The notes under the pieces: model-generated | Told to the model about the DNA's origin: nothing | Database searches by the model: none | Seen by the model: the letters and a program-made list of their open reading frames with translations, nothing else | Translations under genes and position numbers: made by a program | Part shown: piece by piece, positions 6,944-13,798 of the stretch | How positions within the stretch are numbered: the first letter of the stretch is position 1 | Layout of the letters: each line of letters starts with the position of its first letter | Source of the DNA: CAYJLB01 sp964370845 | GTDB lineage: Bacteria; Bacillota; Clostridia; Oscillospirales; Ruminococcaceae | DNA length: 22,359 nt | Assembly: GCA_964370845.1 (NCBI GenBank) | Contig: CAYJLB010000033.1 | Location: forward strand, 1 to 22,359 | Direction: 5' to 3'

Positions 6944-7923
6944 ATGAAAAATTGGAGTAAAGTAAATAAGTTTATTATTCCACAAGAAGATTACAATATA
7001 TCTTGCGGAGATTCACCGGNNNNNNNNNNNNNNNNNNNNNNNNNNNNNNNNNNNNNNNNNNNNNNNNNNNNNNNTGCAAGGGTCATTACGAAAATGCCAA
7101 TATCCTATTTCCAAAACTTATGGAAAAAATCAGTGAAAAAGCAAGTGTAAAAGATGAGAAATTAGTAATTTCAATCTGCGGAGGTTCGGGTGTAGGTAAA
7201 ACAGGGATAGCGGGAATTTTGTCCTATTATTTAAAAGAAAATGGTGTGAATTCATATGTTCTTTCAGGAGATAATTACCCTCAAAGAATACCTATATATA
7301 ACGATGCTGAACGTTTAAGTGTTATGAGAAAATTTGCTTTAAGAGAGCTTGTAAAAAGTGGAGAATACACTAAAGAGCGTTTTGATATAATTTATGATTT
7401 GCAAAAAAACAACGAAGATTCAAACCCAATCCATAAAGAAAAATATCATTGGTTTGAACATTATTATAATGGAGCAAAAAAAGGTTTAGAAAGCTATTTA
7501 GGAACTAACAATGAACAATGTTATGATGAGTTTAATGAAGTTTTAGCACAATTTAAAAATAATGAGAATAAATTTTTACTAAGAAGACTTGGAAGAAACG
7601 ACACTGATTTATGGTATGATGAAGTTGATTTTTCTGATGTAGAAGTTTTGATAATAGAATGGACTCACGGAAATAGTGAATTTATTAATGGAGTTGCAGT
7701 AGGAGTTTTATTAAACAGCACTCCTTTAGAAACAAAAGAGCATAGACGTGCTAGAAATCGTGAAACTGATGAAATCGACAGTCCATTTATTGAGTTAGTC
7801 CTTTCAATTGAGCAAAATTTACTAACTAAGAATGCCCATAAATCGGATATTATTATGTCAAAATCAGGGGAATTTTTAAGTTATGAACAATTCAAAAAAG
7901 TGATGAATATTAAAGAGGTGTAA
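6944..7923 (+). CDS. P-loop small-molecule kinase, uridine/APS-kinase-like (contains assembly gap)
   Basis: A nucleotide-binding kinase of unknown substrate. The start is the ATG at 6944 behind TAAGGAG; 25 codons follow (MKNWSKVNKF... GDSP) before a run of 55 N. The downstream part (from 7075) is in a different frame only because the N-run has the wrong length. Walker A is GGSGVGKT at 7180-7203. SGDNYPQRIPIYNDAERL follows, resembling the substrate lid of uridine-kinase and phosphoribulokinase folds. LIIEWTHGN is a likely Walker B-like strand, and EHRRARNRETDEIDSP looks like the arginine-rich lid. The stop is 2 bp before the glycoside phosphorylase gene, so the two are surely co-transcribed. 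I infer it phosphorylates the sugar or aglycone released by that enzyme. It could instead be an APS-kinase-like protein of another role. Confidence 0.75.
7020..7074. other. assembly gap (55 N)
   Basis: Fifty-five unknown bases inside the kinase gene. The upstream frame leaves one base of codon 26 before the gap, and the downstream frame resumes on a full codon at 7075. The true gap must therefore be 2 modulo 3 in length (for example 53 or 56), whereas 55 is 1 modulo 3. The apparent frameshift is an artefact of the gap estimate. Confidence 0.95.
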
Positions 7924-7925
7924 GA

Positions 7926-9557
7926 ATGGATAAAAAACCAATGTTAAATGCCTACCCAAACAGTATGGGAGGTACTTTGAAGGATATAATTTCACTACTT
8001 AAAAAAGATGAATTTAAAGAGGTATTTGGCTCATTTTATATTTTACCTAGTTTATTTAATACTGATTTGGATAGGGGATTTTCAGTTATTGATTATAATT
8101 TAGATGAAACTTTTGCTACTAGGGAAGATTTGCTAGAACTGAAAAAATTAAACATTGATTTAAAGTTAGATTTTATATTAAATCATGCTTCTGTTTTGTC
8201 ACCGCAATTTCGCGATTTAGTTAAAAATGGACAAAAGTCAAAATATGCTGACTTTTTTATTAACTGGAATAAATTCTGGGAAAATAATGGTGAAATGACC
8301 GAAGAAGGCTATATTCAACCCCAAAAAGAGCTGATTAAAGATATGTTTTTCCGAAAGGTTGGACTTCCTATTTTAATGGTTAAAATGCCTGACGGAGAAA
8401 AAATTCCTTATTGGAATACTTTTTATCAAAAAATTCACTATAAAAAATTAACTCCACAAGATTTGATGGAGTTGATTGATATACAATACAATTCTGCTGT
8501 TAAATTAATTGAAAGCATTGAAAAACAGCTAGACGAGGGAATTGTTCCCCAAAAATTGGATTTAGAAAGATTTTATGATGAGAAAATAATTGAATTCCTT
8601 GAAAGTGATGTGAAATATTTAGGACAAATGGACTTAAATATAAAATCTCCTTTAGTGTGGGAATTTTACGAGGATACTTTAGAAAAATTAGCAAGTTATG
8701 GTGGAAAAATCATAAGGCTTGACGCTTTTGCCTATGGTTCAAAAGAAGTTGGAGAGAAGAATTTTTTAAATCAACCTCAAACTTTTGATGTACTACAAAA
8801 AGTAAAAGATTTAGCAGATAAATACGATTTAACATTGTTACCTGAAATTCACGCATGTTATGAAGAAAAAATTCATGAAGCTATATCAGATAAAGGATAT
8901 ATGACTTATGATTTTTTCCTACCGGGATTGATTATTGATGCTTTTGAAAGCAAAGATGCTACCCACTTAGTAGATTGGGCAAATGAAATTGTTAATAAAA
9001 AAATGAATGTTGTAAATATGCTTGGCTGTCACGATGGAATTCCTCTATTAGACTTAAAAGGAATTTTGAATGAAGAAAAAATAAATAAATTGATTGATAT
9101 TGTAGTTTCTCGTGGTGGATATGTTAAGAATTTACATGGTCAAAAAAATATGTATTATCAAGTGAATGCCACTTACTACAGTGCTTTAGGTGAAGATTGT
9201 AGAAAAATGTTACTAGCTCGTGCTATACAGCTTTTTATGCCTGCAAAACCGCAAATTTGGTACTTAGATCTTTTTGCCGGGAAAAATGATTATGAAGGAG
9301 TTAAGAATGCTGGGAAAGACGGGCATAAAGAAATTAATAGAACTAATTTATCATTAGAAGAAATAGAGGAAAGATTAAAACTTGATATTGTAAAAAAACA
9401 GCTGGAATTAATTAGGTTAAGATGTAAAAACGATGCTTTTGAGGGTGAATTGTCCTGTGAGAAAACGGAAGTTGGAATAAATTTCACATGGAAAAATGGT
9501 GAAAATACTATTTCTTTAATTGCTAATTTGCAAGATTTATCTTTCGATATTGTTTAA
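7926..9557 (+). CDS. GH13_18-type glycoside phosphorylase, specificity unknown
   Basis: A 543-aa cytoplasmic enzyme of the sucrose phosphorylase subfamily, which cleaves an alpha-glucoside with phosphate to give alpha-glucose 1-phosphate. The nucleophile is Asp266 (IIRLDAFAY), the acid/base Glu307 (LLPEIHA) and the third acid Asp370 (GCHDGIPL). The family block YQVNATYYSALGED follows near residue 415, and AGKNDYE and EINR motifs come later. It is longer than the roughly 480-505 residues usual for the subfamily, owing to an insertion of about 60 residues at 171-230, between the YWNTF strand and the YLGQMDLN segment. The acceptor loop before YQVN (RGGYVKNLHGQKNMY) is shorter than in true sucrose phosphorylases, so sucrose is not assured. 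Relatives act on sucrose 6-phosphate, glucosylglycerate or glucosylglycerol. GAGGTG precedes the start, overlapping the end of the kinase gene. Confidence 0.85.
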   Translation: MDKKPMLNAYPNSMGGTLKDIISLLKKDEFKEVFGSFYILPSLFNTDLDRGFSVIDYNLDETFATREDLLELKKLNIDLKLDFILNHASVLSPQFRDLVKNGQKSKYADFFINWNKFWENNGEMTEEGYIQPQKELIKDMFFRKVGLPILMVKMPDGEKIPYWNTFYQKIHYKKLTPQDLMELIDIQYNSAVKLIESIEKQLDEGIVPQKLDLERFYDEKIIEFLESDVKYLGQMDLNIKSPLVWEFYEDTLEKLASYGGKIIRLDAFAYGSKEVGEKNFLNQPQTFDVLQKVKDLADKYDLTLLPEIHACYEEKIHEAISDKGYMTYDFFLPGLIIDAFESKDATHLVDWANEIVNKKMNVVNMLGCHDGIPLLDLKGILNEEKINKLIDIVVSRGGYVKNLHGQKNMYYQVNATYYSALGEDCRKMLLARAIQLFMPAKPQIWYLDLFAGKNDYEGVKNAGKDGHKEINRTNLSLEEIEERLKLDIVKKQLELIRLRCKNDAFEGELSCEKTEVGINFTWKNGENTISLIANLQDLSFDIV

Positions 9558-9611
9558 TAAATAAAAATTATTAATATTGTTATAGTGCTTTAACTCAATA
9601 TATTTGAAAAA

Positions 9612-9661
9612 ACCGCTAAAGTAGGCTCGTAAAATACGCAAACTACTCTAGCGGTGTTTTT
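9612..9661 (+). terminator. terminator after the phosphorylase gene
   Basis: ACCGCTA-A-AGTAG (9612-9624) pairs with CTACT-C-TAGCGGT (9643-9655), followed by GTTTTT. The A run before the 5' arm means it may also stop transcription of the convergent reductase gene. Confidence 0.8.
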
Positions 9662-9697
9662 AACAGAAAATTTTCAATGCTCTATTTTATTTTTAAA

Positions 9698-10678
9698 CTA
9701 AATATCCTTCACTTCTTTTACAATTTCTTCAATTTCCTTCATCATTTCCTCATTAAGGTTCCAAGACAAACTGTCAACATTTGCATTAAGTTGATCCAAA
9801 TTTGAAACACCAGCTATAATTGATGTAACGTTTTTATTGTTTACAAGCCAGTTAATTGCTATTTGATTTAATGGTTTATTAATTTTTTTTGCGAAGTTAC
9901 TCAAATTTTTTAAGATGCTATTATATAACTCAAATTTTTCACCTTTGAATTTTGGATTGTCATTTCTAACGTCATCTTTTGAGAAAGTAATGCCATTTTC
10001 AAACTCACCTGTAAGTAAACCTTGGAACAAAGGACTATATGGCAAAAATGCTTGACCGTCAGCTTCAACAAGGGGAAGAATTTCATCTTCAACTTTATAG
10101 CCTAAATCAATTCCGTGGTAATTTGCAGCATTTCTTTCAAAAAGGTTATAAAGTGCTTGTACACAATCAACTGAAGTTAGTTGCATCATTTTTTCTATGT
10201 CGTCTTTATGATAGTTTGAAAGACCTACATATCTAATTTTTCCGCTTGCACGGAGTTCGTTTAAAGCCTCTGCCGTTTCCTCAAGTGGCACATCGTAATG
10301 TGGCCAGTGTAGTTGATATATATCAATATAATCCGTTTGCAAACGTGCTAAAGTTTCATCAATTTCTTTTAAAATACTATTTTTAGTAAGATTATTTTTA
10401 ACATTATTGTTTTCATCCCAAGTAAGTCCACATTTTGACGCAATTATTATTTTTTCCCTTGGGATATCTTTAATAGCTTTTCCTAAAACAGTTTCTGAAC
10501 GACCTAATCCGTATACTGGTGCTGTATCAAATAAATTAATGCCTAAATCAAAAGATTTTTTTACTATATCAATGCATGTTTGTTCATCGTAATTATCCCA
10601 GTTACCACTAAAATTCCATGTTCCAATTCCTATTGCAGAAATATCCGCATCAATTTTTTTTACCTGATTGTAAATCAT
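9698..10678 (-). CDS. aldo/keto reductase
   Basis: A NAD(P)H-dependent oxidoreductase, 326 aa, with the (beta/alpha)8 fold of the aldo/keto reductase superfamily. The catalytic tetrad is visible: Asp51 (FDTAPVYG), Tyr56, Lys82 (IASKCG) and His124 (LHWP). The GLSNY stretch and a C-terminal SIIAGVSN segment typical of the cofactor site are present. I chose the ATG at 10678, with AAGGAG 7 bases upstream, over an upstream extension that would read through the palindromic element. The general pattern is close to the IolS/YhdN type of Bacillus. Its substrate is unknown; the setting next to sugar genes suggests a sugar aldehyde or a ketone derived from one. No strong promoter is visible upstream. 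The 105-bp element B sits immediately before the ribosome site. Confidence 0.88.
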   Translation of the reverse strand: MIYNQVKKIDADISAIGIGTWNFSGNWDNYDEQTCIDIVKKSFDLGINLFDTAPVYGLGRSETVLGKAIKDIPREKIIIASKCGLTWDENNNVKNNLTKNSILKEIDETLARLQTDYIDIYQLHWPHYDVPLEETAEALNELRASGKIRYVGLSNYHKDDIEKMMQLTSVDCVQALYNLFERNAANYHGIDLGYKVEDEILPLVEADGQAFLPYSPLFQGLLTGEFENGITFSKDDVRNDNPKFKGEKFELYNSILKNLSNFAKKINKPLNQIAINWLVNNKNVTSIIAGVSNLDQLNANVDSLSWNLNEEMMKEIEEIVKEVKDI

Positions 10679-10694
10679 TGTACTACTCCTTTTG

Positions 10695-10799
10695 TAGTTA
10701 ATTAAGTTAGAAAACACACCAGAATTCAAGGAAAAAAGCTTTGATTTATGCGATTTTTTGCTTGAGAGTTTGTAGTGTTTTCAACTTAATTTACTATAT
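10695..10799. repeat. palindromic TA-flanked element, copy B
   Basis: A 105-bp second copy of the element at 6732-6837, same orientation, again directly upstream of the ribosome site of a minus-strand gene. Outer arms TAGTTAATTAAGTTAGAAAA and the complement of the right end pair well. The inner arms have six A and six T, where copy A has seven and seven, so the arm length changes on both sides together. The ends are TA. There is no ORF inside. Confidence 0.75.
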
Positions 10800-10867
10800 T
10801 AATCGAAATTTTTATTTGAGATTAGTATTATTTTTTATAATATTTATGACCATTCCGCACTATATTA

Positions 10868-10938
10868 GGATTTTACGACTTTTTCACCCAGTTTTTAAAG
10901 TGAAAAAGTTTCACCCGCTTGGCGAAAAGCTAAAATCC
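10868..10938. repeat. compound inverted repeat
   Basis: The ends GGATTTTA (10868-10875) and TAAAATCC (10931-10938) are complementary. Inside, ACTTTTTCAC (10878-10887) pairs perfectly with GTGAAAAAGT (10900-10909), and TTTCACCC occurs twice as a direct repeat. It lies between the starts of no gene and just 3' of the acetyltransferase terminator hairpin. It may be a terminator-like structure or a small dispersed element. Confidence 0.55.
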
Positions 10939-10939
10939 G

Positions 10940-10968
10940 AAGTATGAAAAATCTTATTTTTCATACTT
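10940..10968 (-). terminator. hairpin over the acetyltransferase stop codon
   Basis: A perfect 12-bp stem AAGTATGAAAAA / TTTTTCATACTT with a 5-base loop that contains the TAA stop (10956-10954). The T-rich side of the stem is internal and no T run follows, so termination may be inefficient. Confidence 0.55.
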
Positions 10969-11547
10969 ATAATCTCTGTTTCTATCTTCATCAGTGATAG
11001 AACGCAAAACCTTGCAAGGGTTACCAACAGCTATAACATTATTTGGTATGTCTTTTGTAACTATGCTACCAGCACCAATTACGACATTATCTCCAATTGT
11101 AACGCCGGGCATTACCTGCACTCCTGCACCGAACCATACATCATTACCCACTGTTATTGGATGAGCAAATTCAAGACCTTTGTTCCTAGTTGTTGCATCA
11201 ATTGGGTGACCTGCTGTGTGGAAACCACAATTAGGAGCAATAAATACATTATCGCCAAAAGTTACTTTTGCACAATCTAAAATTACTAAACCATGGTTAG
11301 CGAAAAAATTTTTGCCAATTTGTATGTTATAACCATAATCACACCAAAAAGGACTTTGTATTGTATAGATATTGCCTATTGAACCAAATAATTTCTCTAG
11401 AATTTCCAACTTTTCATCACCTTGTGATGGTTTTAATAAATTGTATTCATGGCATAAATCTTTGCATCTGACCAAATGTGATATAACCTCTTTGTCAAAA
11501 TTTGCATCATATAACATACCTAAATCTCTTTTTTCTAATTCTGTCAT
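10954..11547 (-). CDS. maltose/galactoside O-acetyltransferase family protein
   Basis: An acetyl-CoA-dependent O-acetyltransferase of the left-handed beta-helix (hexapeptide) class, 197 aa. Residues 1-55 are the N-terminal maltose-acetyltransferase domain (EKRDLGMLYDANFDKE). Hexapeptide repeats fill roughly 75-180 (IGKNFFANHG, VTFGDNVFIAP, ITVGNDVWFGAG, VTIGDNVVIGAG). The catalytic His is His114 in TAGHP. The ATG at 11547 is preceded by GGGAGG at 9 bases, so I prefer it to the upstream extension. In family members it acetylates maltose, glucose or galactosides, often as a way to rid the cell of non-metabolised sugar. It is divergent from the AraC-type gene, whose promoter overlaps its own. 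Confidence 0.88.
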   Translation of the reverse strand: MTELEKRDLGMLYDANFDKEVISHLVRCKDLCHEYNLLKPSQGDEKLEILEKLFGSIGNIYTIQSPFWCDYGYNIQIGKNFFANHGLVILDCAKVTFGDNVFIAPNCGFHTAGHPIDATTRNKGLEFAHPITVGNDVWFGAGVQVMPGVTIGDNVVIGAGSIVTKDIPNNVIAVGNPCKVLRSITDEDRNRDYKYEK

Positions 11548-11566
11548 TTTACACAGCCTCCCACTA

Positions 11567-11594
11567 TTGCAATTAATCAAATATGTAGTATAAT
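11567..11594 (+). promoter_or_regulatory. promoter of the AraC-type gene
   Basis: TTGCAA (11567-11572), a 16-base spacer and TATAAT (11589-11594). The spacer is one base shorter than ideal. The -35 box is 20 bp upstream of the divergent acetyltransferase start. Confidence 0.65.
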
Positions 11595-11621
11595 TATAAC
11601 AGAAAGAAGATCAAAAATCTA
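11593..11621 (-). promoter_or_regulatory. possible promoter of the acetyltransferase gene
   Basis: A perfect minus-strand TATAAT (11598-11593) lies inside TATAATTATA, so the -10 boxes of the two divergent genes overlap by two bases and the promoters face each other across them. The -35 (TAGATT, 11621-11616) is poor, so an activator would be expected. The AraC-type neighbour is a candidate. Confidence 0.4.
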
Positions 11622-11669
11622 TAACTAACCAGTTGTAAAATATGACAATATCGCCAAAGGAGTGTTTTT

Positions 11670-12557
11670 TTGAAAGATAAATTTCCTGTAAGTGAAAATA
11701 ATAGAGAGTTACACCCTCATGGTGTGCAAGAGTTTCCTATTGCCCATTATACTTCTAACAACTTAAATTCCAAGTATATTAAGCATCACTGGCATGAAGA
11801 ATTTGAGTTGATTTTAGTAGTAAGCGGTACTTTTAAAGTTAATATTGACTTTACTCAAATTGAATTGAGCAAAGGTCAAAGTATTTTCATAAATACAGGC
11901 AGGTTGCACTCAGGTTCTGGAGTGGGCATTGAACCTTGTATTATAAAATCAATCGTTTTTCACCCAAGACTAATTTATGGCGATACCTCTAGCATTTTAT
12001 TTCAAAAGTATATATACCCTCTAACATTAAAAACAAGCTTAGGTTATAGCATGTTATTGCCACAATCAAATTTGTTAATTTCATCTTTTTTTGAAGATTC
12101 TCATGAAAATAATTTTGCCCAAGAATTTATTGATCGAGAAAATCTAACTAGAATTTTAATTGATGTTTTACAAGAAAATAAAAACTCCACATTTGAACTT
12201 GATAATAGTCAAATGAAAATGTTAAGTAGATTAAAAAAAATGATATCTTATATTGAAAAGAATTTTAGCTCAAATATTTTGCTAAAAGATATTGCAGCAA
12301 GCGCAAATGTTAAAGAAAGCGAATGTTTAAGATGCTTTAAGACGATTTTGAAAACATCTCCTATAAAATATCTAATACAATTTCGTTTAGAGCAATCCGC
12401 AATTTTGCTTAAAACTACAGAATTAACTATAACAGAAGTCGCTATGATTTGCGGTTTTTTTGACATTAGTTATTATATAAAGTGTTTTAAAACCCGCTAT
12501 AGACTTACTCCTAGCAAATATCGAAAAAATAAAACAGAACATAGGGAATCGAGCTAA
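11670..12557 (+). CDS. AraC-family transcriptional regulator with N-terminal cupin
   Basis: A 295-aa regulator. Residues 15-100 are a cupin-like sensor domain with HHWHEEFELILVVSG, GQSIFINTGRLHS and the histidines expected of a small-ligand pocket. Residues 185-290 are two AraC-type helix-turn-helix units (LLKDIAASANVKESECLRCF and ITEVAMICGFFDISYYIKCF), ending in the family signature RLTPSKYR. The start is a TTG at 11670 behind AAAGGAG at 7 bases; no ATG fits. Such proteins usually activate nearby sugar genes, so the divergent acetyltransferase and the sugar operons are possible targets. No inducer can be named. Confidence 0.88.
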   Translation: MKDKFPVSENNRELHPHGVQEFPIAHYTSNNLNSKYIKHHWHEEFELILVVSGTFKVNIDFTQIELSKGQSIFINTGRLHSGSGVGIEPCIIKSIVFHPRLIYGDTSSILFQKYIYPLTLKTSLGYSMLLPQSNLLISSFFEDSHENNFAQEFIDRENLTRILIDVLQENKNSTFELDNSQMKMLSRLKKMISYIEKNFSSNILLKDIAASANVKESECLRCFKTILKTSPIKYLIQFRLEQSAILLKTTELTITEVAMICGFFDISYYIKCFKTRYRLTPSKYRKNKTEHRESS

Positions 12558-12629
12558 CCGCTGGTGCTAATATAATCAATGTGGTTATCATTTATAATGT
12601 GATAAGTCATCACTCCTAATTCAATCAAT

Positions 12630-13124
12630 TTATTTTGTTAATTTTTTGAATAATTTCTCCCAAGTGCTTTTATACATTAACTGTATACCCTGTTCAATTC
12701 CCTTAACTGTGTGCAATGTCAAATTATATTTTTTTGCAAACTCACTTTGAGTAAGCCCTTGTGACTTTCGTAAATTTTTCAACGCCAAATCTGGTTTATC
12801 ATATAAAAACAAATTATACTCGTCTACAAGGTCGGTCACATCGACTTCTAAAATTTCTGCAATTTTTAATATTTTGTCTTTATTGTAATAATCTCTGTGA
12901 GCACTTTCAAAGTTGCTATATGAACCTCTATCCATATCAGCAAAGTCGGCTACTTCTTTTTGGATTAGTCCTTTTTGATACCTAAAATATTTTAGCTTGT
13001 CCGAAGTTTTTGTTGGCAAATTGTCTTTATTATACGTAATGCTATATTTCTCAGCATCTACAAGAAAATGGGTTTGTATCGGTTTTATAGTCAAAACATA
13101 GAGCGGAGCAAACTGTAATCTCAT
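12630..13124 (-). CDS. regulator with two XRE-type HTH domains
   Basis: A 164-aa protein with two Cro/CI-like helix-turn-helix units. The first is at about residues 43-103 (LKYFRYQKGLIQKEVADFA, then GSYSNFES), and the second at 113-150 (LKNLRKSQGLTQSEFAKKY, TVKGIEQG). The 40-residue lead has no known domain (MRLQFAPLYVLTIKPIQTHF). I place the start at 13124, with AAAGGA 8 bases upstream. The same frame stays open a further 42 codons, to a TGA at 13257-13255 inside the sigK junction, and contains the plausible-looking text KSSKWQYFYRASRAM, so a longer product cannot be excluded. Proteins of this design are often carried by integrative elements, and this one is the first gene inside the sigK break. 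Its targets are unknown. Confidence 0.8.
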   Translation of the reverse strand: MRLQFAPLYVLTIKPIQTHFLVDAEKYSITYNKDNLPTKTSDKLKYFRYQKGLIQKEVADFADMDRGSYSNFESAHRDYYNKDKILKIAEILEVDVTDLVDEYNLFLYDKPDLALKNLRKSQGLTQSEFAKKYNLTLHTVKGIEQGIQLMYKSTWEKLFKKLTK

Positions 13125-13216
13125 GTGATATATCCTTTGCAATACATACATGGCTCTTGAAGCACGATAAAAATACTGCCATTTACTTGATTTTGTGCCT
13201 AAAAGAGCTAAATTTT

Positions 13217-13585
13217 CTACTTTTTGTGAATATAGAGCCGTAACGTTAGTATTTCATTTTCAATACATCTGCTTGCGTAGGTTGAAAACTTTCCTTTTTC
13301 GTAGTCAAAAGTGTTTACTGCCTTAATTAAGCCGATTGTCCCGACGGAAATTAAATCCTCTTGTTCGGTTGTGATGGAATAATATTTTTTAATGATGTGA
13401 GCAACAAGCCTTAAATTATGCTCAATCAGCTTATCTTTTGCATTTTTGTCCCCACTTTTCATAGCAATAAAATATTTTTTTTCCTCATCACCACTTAAAG
13501 GTTTAGGGAAAACTCCGTTATTTTCAAGGTGCAAGGCGAGAAATAGAAGTTTGCTAAGGCATAAATCCAGTAAAAACATAAACAT
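13217..13585 (-). pseudogene. sigK: sigK, N-terminal half only (split sporulation sigma factor)
   Basis: Sigma-K is the late mother-cell sigma factor of sporulation, normally about 230-240 aa. Here residues 1-113 match it: a hydrophobic pro-sequence-like start (MFMFLLDLCLSKLLFLALHL), PLSGDEEKKYF, LIEHNLRLVAHIIKKYY, EDLISVGTIGLIKAVNTFD and YASRCIENEIL. Nine unrelated residues and a stop then follow. Region 2.4, region 3 and region 4 (-35 recognition) are missing, so the product cannot direct transcription. The break falls at GAAAATGAAATA, coding ENEI. In Bacillus the skin element splits sigK at essentially this point, at an AATGA repeat, and restores it by excision. The 3' half is not in the window. 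The start at 13585 has AAGGAAGG 6 bases upstream. It is either a prophage-type split gene or a dead remnant. Confidence 0.85.
13254..13258 (-). mobile_element. candidate attachment site in sigK (AATGA)
   Basis: The minus strand reads AATGA inside the ENE codons of sigK. Similarity to sigK stops within a few bases of it. In Bacillus, the skin recombination site is a 5-bp AATGA in these codons. The element would extend from here towards position 1. Its other end and any recombinase lie outside the window. Confidence 0.5.
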
Positions 13586-13649
13586 AAAAAGCCTTCCTTT
13601 CAAATATAAATATAGTTTATAATTAATTATATTCAATAGGTATGGCTAT

Positions 13650-13657
13650 ATTGTATG
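13650..13657 (-). promoter_or_regulatory. possible SigE-type -10 box of sigK
   Basis: The minus strand reads CATACAAT, a full match to the -10 consensus of sigma-E, which drives sigK in Bacillus. It lies 64 bp before the chosen start. The expected -35 region is a poor match, so the call rests on the -10 alone. Confidence 0.35.
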
Positions 13658-13724
13658 AATAAATTTTCTTTTTAGTTTGAATTTTATAATTTTAATAATA
13701 TATTAATTTTTTTTGAAATGAATG

Positions 13725-13753
13725 TTGACAAATCGTAAATTAAGGAGTATTAT
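13725..13753 (+). promoter_or_regulatory. promoter of the thioredoxin-like gene
   Basis: TTGACA (13725-13730), a 17-base spacer and TATTAT (13748-13753), 46 bp before the ATG at 13799. Confidence 0.75.
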
Positions 13754-13798
13754 TATATTAATAGTTCAAAATAAATTGATGTGAAAAAGTGTTGCTAG

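Noticed and set aside
7003..7923. Kinase start at TTG 7003 (MRRFT...)
   Set aside because: That reading uses the wrong frame before the gap. The ATG at 6944 has a ribosome site and a sensible N-terminus, and the frame offset is explained by the gap length.
7926..9557. Naming the phosphorylase gtfA / sucrose phosphorylase
   Set aside because: Catalytic residues fit the subfamily, but the acceptor loop and insertion differ, and other members act on other substrates.
9698..10729. Upstream extension of the aldo/keto reductase (MNSGVFSNL...)
   Set aside because: It would be coded by the palindromic element; AAGGAG sits 7 bases before the ATG at 10678, where the family begins.
6732..10799. The pair of palindromic blocks as a CRISPR remnant
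   Set aside because: Only two copies, 3.9 kb apart with genes between, and each is about 105 bp long; this is not an array.
10741..10947. 68-aa ORF on the plus strand
   Set aside because: It runs through palindromic element B and the compound repeat, has no ribosome site and no recognisable sequence.
1..13216. 3' half of sigK (regions 3 and 4)
   Set aside because: I looked for the conserved sigma region 4 text on both strands in the given translations and found none in the window.
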